Assembly: GCF_001894865.1 (NCBI RefSeq)
Contig: NZ_BCXA01000041.1
Span: 1-64,000, forward strand
DNA length: 64,000 nt
Reading direction: 5' to 3'
Origin: Rhodococcus maanshanensis NBRC 100610
Lineage (GTDB): Bacteria > Actinomycetota > Actinomycetes > Mycobacteriales > Mycobacteriaceae
Positions 19,747-27,961 of the stretch are shown piece by piece. Both the position numbers and the translations under genes were made by a program. The notes beneath the pieces are model-generated. The model was not told the origin of the DNA. It worked only from the letters and a program-made list of their open reading frames with translations, and did no database searches. The stretch's first letter is position 1. Each line of letters opens with the position of its first letter.

Positions 19747-21141
19747 CTACAGTGACTTCTGGAAATAGCGGAACTTGCCACTGGGGCTGAATTCCGGGCG
19801 CTCGTCAGATCTGCTGAATGTGAAGTGGCCCAGGCCGTTCTCGGCGAACAGGTCGGGGAGTTCGCGCAGCACTGCAGTCCACAATCCTTCCGGATCGGTG
19901 CCCTCCTGCGCCTCCATGCGGATCTGCATGTGGCTCGGTGAGACCTGCTCGAGCTGAATCAGCCGTACTCCGTCGACCCGCCTGCGCAGGGCCAGCAGGA
20001 TGAACTGTGCGAGCGCTACCGGTCGGCCGTCAGCCGTTTCGAGAATGTCCCACGTTCGGCCCTGGACACGGAACGCGGGGTAGCGACTGCCGCAGGGGCA
20101 CGGGTCCGGCCGCTGGAGGACCGAGTCGGCGAGTTCGTACCGGAGAATGGGTTGCGTGCGCCGGTACAGGACCGTCAGCAGCACGGCATGGGAACGCTCA
20201 CCGGGAGGCGTGGGGCGGTGCAGCGAATCGACCGGCTCGAAGATCACCGAATCCGTGTGAACGTGGTGCCAGCCCTCGGTGCAACTGTGGCTGAGCCCGG
20301 GCGCCTCGGTGCACGCATACGTATCGACGGTCACGGCGCCGAAGGCCGATTCCACCTTCGTGAACTGATCCTCCGGCAGGCCCTCCCCGAGTAGCTGGAT
20401 GAACCCCGGGTCGATCTTCAGGCGCCCGGCTTCCTTCTCGTTCGCCAGCATGTAGACGGTTCCGGCACATCCGACGAGTCCGGCGGGCCGGAACTCGTTG
20501 AGCGCGTCGACGATGTCCGGCAGTGGGTCTCCGGCATGGATGGCCCGCCGTTTCGTCTCGGCGCCGTCGGAACCGGACTTCCAGACCGAGTACATCGCGA
20601 AATGCCCGCCCGTGGGGATGACGCTCGCGATCCGCCTCCTTCCGCGCAGCAGACGCACGATGGCGGCCGATCGCACGAGGCGGCGGATGAGCTGTCGATT
20701 CATTTCCCCGCCGGCCACCGCACTGGCCGTGTGCATTTCGTCTCGGCTCATCAAGAAGACGCCGGGACGGCCCGACGAACCGGATGTTGTCGCGACGAGA
20801 TACTTCCCGAGGAAAGCCTCTCCGACCCGAGCGGAGTCGGCGATGAACTCGTCAGTCTCGGTGCGCGTGATCGCCGGGTCGGTCACCCACTCGTCGAAAT
20901 GCTCCATCAGCGTGGGCTTGTCGGTGACCGGAAGGATCTCGACATCCGAGACATTCTCGGGCAGGCCGTCGTACAGCTTTCGGAAGTAGGGGGAATTCGC
21001 TCGCGCGAAGGCGACGGCCTCGGCGAGGCGGAGTCGTTGCAACTCGTCGATGGAGGGCTGTTCCGAGTTCGTCCGCCCTGGCAGCAGCCTCGTGAATACG
21101 TTGCCTACCCCCGCGGGCAATGTTCGTCCACCCATCGGCAC
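19747..21141 (-). CDS. Adenylate-forming enzyme of the PaaK/CapK (phenylacetate-CoA ligase) family
   Basis: A 464-residue member of the ANL superfamily that probably activates a carboxylic acid as its adenylate. The phosphate-binding loop is TTSGSSGRPG (~residues 118-127), the Y-x-x-T/S-E region is DTYACTEAPGLS, and the motif LRYELADSVLQRPDPCPCGSRYPAFRVQGR resembles the PaaK hinge region with its CPCG pair. A C-terminal subdomain ends with a basic FSPSGKFRYFQ stretch. GTG at 21141 has GGAGG about 9 nt upstream; ATG at 21135 is an alternative. CoA ligation is not proven, since CapK-like relatives include other acyl or aminoacyl activators. Substrate unknown. Confidence 0.78.
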   Translation of the reverse strand: MPMGGRTLPAGVGNVFTRLLPGRTNSEQPSIDELQRLRLAEAVAFARANSPYFRKLYDGLPENVSDVEILPVTDKPTLMEHFDEWVTDPAITRTETDEFIADSARVGEAFLGKYLVATTSGSSGRPGVFLMSRDEMHTASAVAGGEMNRQLIRRLVRSAAIVRLLRGRRRIASVIPTGGHFAMYSVWKSGSDGAETKRRAIHAGDPLPDIVDALNEFRPAGLVGCAGTVYMLANEKEAGRLKIDPGFIQLLGEGLPEDQFTKVESAFGAVTVDTYACTEAPGLSHSCTEGWHHVHTDSVIFEPVDSLHRPTPPGERSHAVLLTVLYRRTQPILRYELADSVLQRPDPCPCGSRYPAFRVQGRTWDILETADGRPVALAQFILLALRRRVDGVRLIQLEQVSPSHMQIRMEAQEGTDPEGLWTAVLRELPDLFAENGLGHFTFSRSDERPEFSPSGKFRYFQKSL

Positions 21142-21185
21142 AGCCCTGCCCCTCCAGTCCGCATTCCTACAAAATGAGTGTGGCT

Positions 21186-22643
21186 CTACGCCTTCAGCTC
21201 GTCGCCGAGTAGCGCGCCGCCGGCCACCGAATCCCGCGCCAACGCGTTCAGGAACGACTTGGCCCAGCGGTCCACGTCGTGCGCGAGCACCTGCCGCCGC
21301 ATCGCGCGCATCCGGCGTCGGCCCGCCTCGCGGTCCTGGGTGAGCGCCGCGACCATCTCGTCCTTGACTCCGTCGAGGTCGTGCGGGTTGGCCTGATATG
21401 CCTGTCGCAGTTCGGCTGCGGCGCCGGTGAATTCACTCAGCAACAGTGCGCCGCCGAGGTCGCTGCGGCAGGCCACGTACTCCTTGGCCACGAGGTTCAT
21501 GCCATCCCGGAGCGGGGTCACCAACATGACGTCGGCGGCGACGAAGAAGGCGATCAGCTCCTCGCGGGGGATCGGCCGGTGCAGGTAGTGCACGACCGGC
21601 CTGCCGACCTGACCGAACTCGCCGTTGATCCGGCCCACCTGCTGTTCGATGTCGCCGCGCATCTGGATGTAGCTCTCGACCCGCTCACGGCTGGGGGTGG
21701 CGAGCTGGACCATGATGTTCTGGGCCGGATCCATCCGGCCCTCCTCGAGCAGCTCACGAATCGCGTTGAGGCGGACGTCGATTCCCTTGGTGTAGTCCAG
21801 CCGGTCAACGCCGAGCATGACCTTTTCCGGGTTGCCGAGCTCCTTGCGGATCTGCTTGGCACGGTCCCGGATCGACTTCTTGCGGGAGAGCTCGTCGAGC
21901 TGGCCCGAGTCGATGGAGATGGGGAACGCGCCGACCCGCACATTGCGGAAGCCGACCTGGACGACACCGAGCTTGGACCGGACACCGACATTGCCCCGCG
22001 ACGTCGGCTGGCCCGCCAGCCGCCTCGCGAGGTACAGGAAGTTCTGTGCGCCGCCCGGCAGGTGGAAGCCGATGAGATCGGCGCCGAGCAGGCCCTCGAC
22101 GATCTCCCGCCGCCACGGCATCTGCATGAACAGTTCGACCGGCGGGAACGGGATGTGCAGGAAGAACCCGATGGTCAGGTCCGGGCGCAGCATCCGCAGC
22201 ATCTTCGGCACCAGCTGGAGCTGGTAGTCCTGGATCCACACCGTCGCGCCGTGTGCGGCTGCCGCCGAGGTCGCCTCGGCGAACCGGCGGTTGACCTCGA
22301 CGTACGCGTTCCACCACGAGCGGTCGTAGACCGGCTTGACGATCACGTCGTGGTACAGCGGCCACAGGGTGGCGTTGGAGAAGCCCTCGTAGTAGTCGGC
22401 GACCTCCTGTGCGCTCAGGCGCACGGGGTACAGCTCGATGCCGTCCTCGACGATCGGGCCCAGATCGGTGTCGGGCACGCCCGGCCAGCCGACCCAGGCG
22501 CCCTTCTTACCGCGCAGGATCGGCTCGAGTGCGGTGACGAGGCCACCCGGACTGCGCTTCCACCTGGTGCTGCCGTCGGGCAGGGTCTCGAGATCGACGG
22601 GCAACCGGTTGGCAACGACAACAAATTCCGAGGCGGAGCCCAC
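21186..22643 (-). CDS. otsA: Alpha,alpha-trehalose-phosphate synthase (OtsA)
   Basis: A GT20 glycosyltransferase of about 485 residues that makes trehalose-6-phosphate from a nucleotide-glucose and glucose-6-phosphate in the cytosol; trehalose is a stress protectant and mycolate carrier in this order. Diagnostic segments are [76 protein letters not shown] and [20 protein letters not shown] at 22643 (then [15 protein letters not shown]) was chosen because AAGGAAG precedes it by about 5 nt and the longer open frame adds only a low-complexity Ala/Pro/Ser stretch. A 57-codon gene lies just upstream in the same direction. Confidence 0.95.
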   Translation of the reverse strand: MGSASEFVVVANRLPVDLETLPDGSTRWKRSPGGLVTALEPILRGKKGAWVGWPGVPDTDLGPIVEDGIELYPVRLSAQEVADYYEGFSNATLWPLYHDVIVKPVYDRSWWNAYVEVNRRFAEATSAAAAHGATVWIQDYQLQLVPKMLRMLRPDLTIGFFLHIPFPPVELFMQMPWRREIVEGLLGADLIGFHLPGGAQNFLYLARRLAGQPTSRGNVGVRSKLGVVQVGFRNVRVGAFPISIDSGQLDELSRKKSIRDRAKQIRKELGNPEKVMLGVDRLDYTKGIDVRLNAIRELLEEGRMDPAQNIMVQLATPSRERVESYIQMRGDIEQQVGRINGEFGQVGRPVVHYLHRPIPREELIAFFVAADVMLVTPLRDGMNLVAKEYVACRSDLGGALLLSEFTGAAAELRQAYQANPHDLDGVKDEMVAALTQDREAGRRRMRAMRRQVLAHDVDRWAKSFLNALARDSVAGGALLGDELKA

Positions 22644-22692
22644 AATCTTCCTTTGTTCGGATGCCGCCGCGACCGCGGCGGGCGCCGGCTGA

Positions 22693-22866
22693 CTAGTCGA
22701 TCTTGGCCGAGGGGCCGATGCCGAGCATAGACAGCAACATCCGGCATTCGTCGGCATCTGTCGCATATGCCGCGACAACTCGCTGTGCCTGGCGGGCGGT
22801 CTCGTCCGCTACCGGCTCGAGTTCCTCGTCGGCGATGTCGTTCTCGGTGGTCGTCTTCGCGGCCAT
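22693..22866 (-). CDS. Small conserved-looking protein upstream of otsA (57 aa)
   Basis: A 57-residue acidic protein that starts [20 protein letters not shown] and ends in a hydrophobic [19 protein letters not shown]. The ATG at 22866 has AGAGGA about 9 nt upstream, and the stop is 49 bp before the otsA start. From memory, a similarly small unknown gene (Rv3489) lies beside otsA in Mycobacterium tuberculosis, which supports this being a real gene. Function unknown; there is no signal peptide or membrane segment. Confidence 0.7.
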   Translation of the reverse strand: MAAKTTTENDIADEELEPVADETARQAQRVVAAYATDADECRMLLSMLGIGPSAKID

Positions 22867-22965
22867 GTCGCTTGTTCCTCTCGGGCGGAGTACGCCGGCT
22901 ACGGCAGGTCGTACTTGTCCGCGACTCTATGAGAACCGGGCGGTCCGGCGCTACTTCCACGTCAG

Positions 22966-22984
22966 TTAGGGTGTACTAACTTCA
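22966..22984. promoter_or_regulatory. Iron box (IdeR/DmdR type) before the ABC exporter
   Basis: TTAGGGTGTACTAACTTCA matches about 13 of 19 positions of the IdeR/DmdR palindrome TTAGGTTAGGCTAACCTAA, including the TTAGG and CTAAC half-site cores. It lies 36 bp before the exporter ATG, the expected place for an iron-dependent repressor. Confidence 0.7.
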
Positions 22985-23020
22985 GCGGCATCGGATCGCC
23001 GCACACGATCGGGAGGCTTG

Positions 23021-24763
23021 ATGGTGCGCACATATGCGCGCGGCGGCGGTGCCGCCAATGGTCCCGGCGGCGGTGCCGGGATTCTCCGGCGGACCCTCGC
23101 CAGGAACAGGGGACGGCTGGCGATCGGTACGGCGCTGCTGGCCGTGCACCAGATCGCCGAGACGATGGTGCCGATCGCCATCGGCATCATCGTCGGCCGC
23201 GCGATCACCACCGGTGACACCGGAGCGCTCGTCGTCTCCGTGCTCGGTCTGGCGGCGCTGTTCCTGGTGCTGACGGCGGCCTGGCGGATGGGCGCCCGAT
23301 TCATCGTGTTCGCGATGCAGAACGAGGCGCACCTGCTCCGGGTGGAGGTGGCAGGCCGGATCCTGCACCCCAGGGGTGTGCGGACGGACCTGCGTTCGGG
23401 GGAACTGCTCACCGTCTCGACCTCCGACGCGGATCGGGAGGCCTGGATCCTCGACGTCATCCCGCGCATTGTCGCGGCGCTCGTCGCGGCGGTGGCCTCC
23501 GCGGTGACCCTGCTGGTGATCGACGTCCCGCTCGGGCTCGCCGTCCTGATCGGCACGCCGGTGATCCTCGGCCTGATGCAGCTCGCGGCGCCGCTGATCA
23601 CCCGTCGCGCCACCGCGGCGCAGGCGGCGACCGCACGCGCGTCGGGCTCGGCCACCGACCTGGTGAGCGGGCTGCGTCCGCTGCGCGGACTCGGCGCGGA
23701 GCGGGCCGCGGCGGCGCGCTACCGAAGTGCTAGCGCCGACGCGCTGCGTTCGACGCTGCACGCGGCCAAGGCCACCGGGGTCTTCGTCGGCACCTCGGTG
23801 ACGGTCAGCGCGCTGCTGGCCGTCGGCGTCGCGGGCGTGGCCGGCTGGTTCGCACTGCAGGGCCGGATCTCGATCGGCGAACTGATCACCGTGGTCGGGC
23901 TGTCCCAGTTCATCATCGAGCCGCTCGGGACCCTCGCGCGGATGCCGGGCTTCCTCGCCACGGCAAGGGCCTCCGCCGATCGGCTCGCGCTGGTGCTCGA
24001 TGCCGCCCCGATGGTCCCTGCCGGATCGCAGACATTGCCCGCCCGCGTCACCCTGGAGCTGGCCGATGTCAGCTACCGGTCGCTGCGCGGGCTCGACCTC
24101 CACGCGCATCCCGGCGAGCTGGTGGGGGTGCTGGCGCACCGCCCGCAGGACGCGGAGGCGCTGGCGCACCTGCTGTCCGGACATGTCGCGCCCGACGACC
24201 ACGGCGGCACCGTGACCGTCGGCGGGGTGCGGTTGGCCGACATCGAGCTGGCGCAGGCGCGCGGCGCCGTCCTCGTGGAACCGCACAACTCGGACCTGTT
24301 CGCGGGGACCGTCGGCTCCAACGTGGTGGCGGGCAGCCCGGACGCCGACCTCACCGAGGTGCGTCGGGCGCTGACCGCCTCCGCGGCGGTGGACGTCGTC
24401 GACGCGCACCCCGACGGGCTGGACCTGCCGGTGACCGACCGCGGCGCGAGCCTGTCCGGCGGTCAGCGGCAGCGGGTGGCGCTGGCGAGGGCGCTGCTCT
24501 CGCAGGCACCCGTGCTGGTGCTGCACGATCCGACCACCGCCGTCGACGCGGTCACCGAACAGGCCATCGCGGATGGCATCTCGCGGATGAGGCACGACGC
24601 CCCCGAACGGGTGCACACCACCGTGTTGATCACCAGCAGCCCCGCGCTGCTGGCGGTCGCGGACCGGGTGCTGGTGCTCGACGAGGGCCGCGTGGTCCGC
24701 GAGGGCACCCACACCGACCTCGCCACGGCCGACGAGAACTACCGAAAGGTGGTGCTGCGATGA
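23021..24763 (+). CDS. ABC exporter half-transporter 1 (degenerate ATP site, intact LSGGQ)
   Basis: A 580-residue half-transporter with an N-terminal six-helix permease (~30-320) and a C-terminal ATPase (~345-575). The signature LSGGQRQRVALARAL is intact, but the P-loop position reads GELVGVLAHRPQDAEAL with no GKS/T, and Walker B reads LHDPTTAVD, with His and Asp for the usual Asp-Glu. Its own ATP site should therefore be non-hydrolytic. The next gene has the complementary defects and overlaps by 4 bp, so the two should form one heterodimeric exporter. ATG at 23021 has GGGAGG 4 nt upstream. The iron box in front and the siderophore NRPS downstream suggest siderophore export; that role is inferred. 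Confidence 0.9.
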   Translation: MVRTYARGGGAANGPGGGAGILRRTLARNRGRLAIGTALLAVHQIAETMVPIAIGIIVGRAITTGDTGALVVSVLGLAALFLVLTAAWRMGARFIVFAMQNEAHLLRVEVAGRILHPRGVRTDLRSGELLTVSTSDADREAWILDVIPRIVAALVAAVASAVTLLVIDVPLGLAVLIGTPVILGLMQLAAPLITRRATAAQAATARASGSATDLVSGLRPLRGLGAERAAAARYRSASADALRSTLHAAKATGVFVGTSVTVSALLAVGVAGVAGWFALQGRISIGELITVVGLSQFIIEPLGTLARMPGFLATARASADRLALVLDAAPMVPAGSQTLPARVTLELADVSYRSLRGLDLHAHPGELVGVLAHRPQDAEALAHLLSGHVAPDDHGGTVTVGGVRLADIELAQARGAVLVEPHNSDLFAGTVGSNVVAGSPDADLTEVRRALTASAAVDVVDAHPDGLDLPVTDRGASLSGGQRQRVALARALLSQAPVLVLHDPTTAVDAVTEQAIADGISRMRHDAPERVHTTVLITSSPALLAVADRVLVLDEGRVVREGTHTDLATADENYRKVVLR

Positions 24764-26517
24764 GCGTCACCGCAGAGCACCGACCCCTGCTCCCGATCGC
24801 GACGGCGGGGGAGAGCTGGGCGTGGCTGCGAGCCGAGTTCGCGCGCGTCCGGCGCCTGACGGGCCTCACGCTCGCAGTCGGGACGGTCGGCGCGGCCGTG
24901 TCCCTTGTGCCGATCTACGTGTTCGGGATCCTGGTCGACCGGGTGTCGGCGCAGGCGCCGACCGAGATCATCGTCGGGGTGGTCGCGGTGATCGCCGTTG
25001 CCGCTCTGCTCGGCGGGCTGTTCGCCGGCTGGGGCTCGGTGCTGATCAGTCGGCTCGGCGAGGGCATGCTCGCGCGGCTGCGGGAGCGGACGGTCGAGCG
25101 GGCGCTGACCCTGCCGATCGCGACTGTCGAGCGGGTGGGCAAGGGCGACCTGCTCTCCCGGGTCGGCGACGACATCTCGGTGATCGGCAAGGCCGTCTCC
25201 GATGTGGTGCCGAACCTGGTCTCGGCCGTGTTGCTGGTGGCGCTGAGCATGATCGCGATGCTCGGCATCGACTGGCGGCTCGGGCTTGCCGGGGCCGTGG
25301 CGCTGCCGATGTACGCGCTCGCGTTGCGCTGGTACCTGCCACGGTCGGGGCCGATGTTCGCCGCGGAGCGGGTCGCGATGGGGGAGCGGTCGCAGGCGCT
25401 GATCAGCAGCATGCAGGGCGCGCGCACGGTCCGTGCCTACGGGCTCGAGGACGCGCACCTGGCTGAGATCGACAGGGCGTCCGGTAAGGCCAGGGACATC
25501 GCGACCGGGGTGTTCACCCTCTTCACCCGGTTCGCGGGCCGCGGTAACCGGGCCGAGTTCGTCGGGCTCTCGGTGATCCTCGTGGTGGGATTCGCGCTGG
25601 TGAAGGGCGAGATGGTGACCGTCGGCGAGACCACGGCCGCCGCGCTGCTGTTCCACCGGCTGTTCAATCCGATCGGCATGCTGATGTACACCTTCGGCGA
25701 GATCCAGTCGGCAGGCGCCAGTCTGGCGCGACTTGTCGGCGTGGTGAACATCCCGGCGGAGAGCGAGGCCGCATCGGGGGCGGTGCCCGCCTCGGCGGAA
25801 CTGCGCCTGGCCGGGGTCCGGCACAGCTACGACGGATCCAGGGAGGTGGTGCGCGGCATCGACCTTCGCATCGAGCCAGGGACGCGGGTGGCGCTGGTCG
25901 GCTCGACCGGCGCAGGAAAGACGACCGTCGCGGCGATCGCGTCCGGCTCGGTCACCCCAACCGCGGGCGAGGTGTCCATCGGCGGGGTCCCGCTGGCGGA
26001 ACTCGGCGAGAGCCTGCGTGAGCAGGTGGTGATCGTGAGTCAGGAGGTGCACGTCTTCGCAGGCCCGCTGATCGAGGACCTGCGCCTGGCCCGGCCGGAT
26101 GCGACGGTCCCACAGGCGCGGGCGGCGCTGGCCACCGTCGGCGCGCTCGGCTGGGCGGATGCCCTCGACGACGGGCTCGACACCGTCGTCGGCGAGGGCG
26201 GACACACCCTGACCGCGGCCCAGGCGCAGCAGCTGGCCCTTGCCCGCCTGGTGCTGGCCGATCCCGCGGTGGCGGTGCTCGACGAGGCCACCGCCGAGGC
26301 GGGCAGCGCAGGGGCGCGGGACCTCGAGGTGGCGGCGGAGGCGGCGACAAGGGGGCGAACCACGCTGGTGGTGGCCCACCGGCTCACGCAGGCGGCCACC
26401 GCCGATCGGGTGCTGGTGCTCGAGCAGGGGGAGGTCGTCGAGGAGGGCACCCACGATGAGCTGGTCGCGGCGGGCGGGCGGTACGCGCAGCTGTGGTCGG
26501 CCTGGGCCGGGCGCTAG
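24760..26517 (+). CDS. ABC exporter half-transporter 2 (intact Walker motifs, degenerate signature)
   Basis: A 585-residue permease-ATPase fusion. Walker A GSTGAGKTT (near base 25909) and Walker B VLDEATAEAG with the catalytic Glu (near 26275) are intact, and the H-loop AHRLTQA is present. The signature has decayed to LTAAQAQQLALARL. With the preceding subunit, one competent composite site forms from these Walker motifs and the partner's LSGGQ. The ATGA overlap (24760-24763) indicates translational coupling. It probably works in the inner membrane exporting the hydroxamate siderophore; import, as in IrtAB-type ABC exporter-fold systems, is the alternative. Confidence 0.9.
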   Translation: MSVTAEHRPLLPIATAGESWAWLRAEFARVRRLTGLTLAVGTVGAAVSLVPIYVFGILVDRVSAQAPTEIIVGVVAVIAVAALLGGLFAGWGSVLISRLGEGMLARLRERTVERALTLPIATVERVGKGDLLSRVGDDISVIGKAVSDVVPNLVSAVLLVALSMIAMLGIDWRLGLAGAVALPMYALALRWYLPRSGPMFAAERVAMGERSQALISSMQGARTVRAYGLEDAHLAEIDRASGKARDIATGVFTLFTRFAGRGNRAEFVGLSVILVVGFALVKGEMVTVGETTAAALLFHRLFNPIGMLMYTFGEIQSAGASLARLVGVVNIPAESEAASGAVPASAELRLAGVRHSYDGSREVVRGIDLRIEPGTRVALVGSTGAGKTTVAAIASGSVTPTAGEVSIGGVPLAELGESLREQVVIVSQEVHVFAGPLIEDLRLARPDATVPQARAALATVGALGWADALDDGLDTVVGEGGHTLTAAQAQQLALARLVLADPAVAVLDEATAEAGSAGARDLEVAAEAATRGRTTLVVAHRLTQAATADRVLVLEQGEVVEEGTHDELVAAGGRYAQLWSAWAGR

Positions 26518-26523
26518 GCGGCG

Positions 26524-27849
26524 TCAGCGCGGGGCGGGGCGGGCCGCCCCGCGGTGGAAGCCCTTTCTGTCGTAGAGCAGGGTCACCGTTGCGCCGAGGG
26601 CCAGCCCGATCACCAGGCCGATCAGCGTCATCATCACGGCGTGGGCGAGGTCGCCGCCCGCGCCGCTCGTGAAGTAGAGCAGGGCCCTGACCCCGAGGAA
26701 CACCTGGTGCATTGGCTCGAAGTTCGCCAGCCAGCCGTAGATCGGTGGGGTCGCCTCGATCGGGATGGTGCCACCCGAGGACGGCAATCCGAGGATGACG
26801 AACAGGATGAGGTTGACCAGTAGCCCGACGGTGCCGAACACCGCGAGCACCGACAGCGCGGTGATGCCGACCGCGGCGATGGCGAAGGTCCCGTACATCC
26901 ACAGCGCGAGTTGGTTGGGGATCGGCATGCCGAGGGCATGGCTGATGGCCAGGTACAGGCCCGAGACGAGCGGGGCGAGCAGGACCATCACGGCCCATTT
27001 GGCCAGCAGGGTCCGGAACCGCGAGATCTCGACCGCCGGGTTGTGTACGTACCGCGGACCGAACTCGGTTGGCGCGAAGCCCAGCATCCCGTCGGCCAGC
27101 GAGTTCACGATCATGCCCCCGGTGAACCCGGCGAGCACCAGCAGGAGCGCGTAGTAGAACGCGGATAGGCCGTTGCCGGTCCCGTCGGGTAGTGGGTTGT
27201 GTGCGGTGGTGAGCACTTTGATCGGTTCGGCCAGGCTCAGTCGCGCGGCGCCCGAGAGTGCCGGTGCGTCCGCGATCGCGGCGAGCTGGGCGTTGACCTG
27301 CTCCGTCAGCTGCGCGCCGACCTTGTCGTTGACCGCGTTGAGGGCGGGCCAGGTGATGCCCGTGACCAGCCCGACGCCGAACGTCCCGGCGCGGGGATTG
27401 GTGTACACGGTGATGATCGGCTTCTCGACGTCCCCCGGGATGACGCCGGCCTTGGCCAGGATCAGGAGCCGCTTGGTGAAGTCGCTCGGGATGACGATCG
27501 CGCCGTAGATCTCCCCGGAGTCGAGCCGGGACTGGGCCTGCGCGATCCCGATCTGCTGCAGGGCGACCTTGTCGGCTGGGACGTTCGCCACCAGGCCCTC
27601 GGTGATCTGGTTGCCGAAGTTCTCCGGCTTGTCGCCCTCGGGGGTCGGCACCGTGTCGCCCTCGTCCTGGTTGACGATCGCGAGGGGGAAGTCGTGCAGG
27701 TTCTTCCGCGCGTCGAGGATCCCGCCCAGGTACAGCGCCGCGAGCAGGGACATCAGCAGGGACACCACGACGAGCGGCGCCATCCAGAATCGGGGCGTGC
27801 GCACGATGTGCCTCGGACGGTCGGTCGAACCAAGCCCCAGCGATGTCAC
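26524..27849 (-). CDS. YhgE/Pip-like membrane protein (DUF3533-type)
   Basis: About 441 residues. One N-terminal transmembrane helix (APLVVVSLLMSLLAALYLGG) is followed by an extracytoplasmic domain of ~170 residues with the family hallmark LAIVNQDEGD, then five or six C-terminal helices. These proteins resemble ABC-2-type permeases and often sit beside MmpL transporters; the substrate is unknown. GTG at 27849 was chosen because AGAGGAG lies ~8 nt upstream and the next residues (TSLGLGSTDRPRHIVRTPRFW) suit a cytosolic N-terminus. It is the last gene of the TetR-MmpL operon and converges on the ABC exporter with 6 bp between them. Confidence 0.85.
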   Translation of the reverse strand: MTSLGLGSTDRPRHIVRTPRFWMAPLVVVSLLMSLLAALYLGGILDARKNLHDFPLAIVNQDEGDTVPTPEGDKPENFGNQITEGLVANVPADKVALQQIGIAQAQSRLDSGEIYGAIVIPSDFTKRLLILAKAGVIPGDVEKPIITVYTNPRAGTFGVGLVTGITWPALNAVNDKVGAQLTEQVNAQLAAIADAPALSGAARLSLAEPIKVLTTAHNPLPDGTGNGLSAFYYALLLVLAGFTGGMIVNSLADGMLGFAPTEFGPRYVHNPAVEISRFRTLLAKWAVMVLLAPLVSGLYLAISHALGMPIPNQLALWMYGTFAIAAVGITALSVLAVFGTVGLLVNLILFVILGLPSSGGTIPIEATPPIYGWLANFEPMHQVFLGVRALLYFTSGAGGDLAHAVMMTLIGLVIGLALGATVTLLYDRKGFHRGAARPAPR

Positions 27850-27961
27850 AGTCGCCACTCCTCTTCCGCGGATGCCCGTCTGCAGATTGTCGCAGCAACG
27901 CCGGAGGCCGGCAGCGCATCGCGCCGCCGGCCTCCTCGATTCGATCAGGGTGTCGCCGCCG

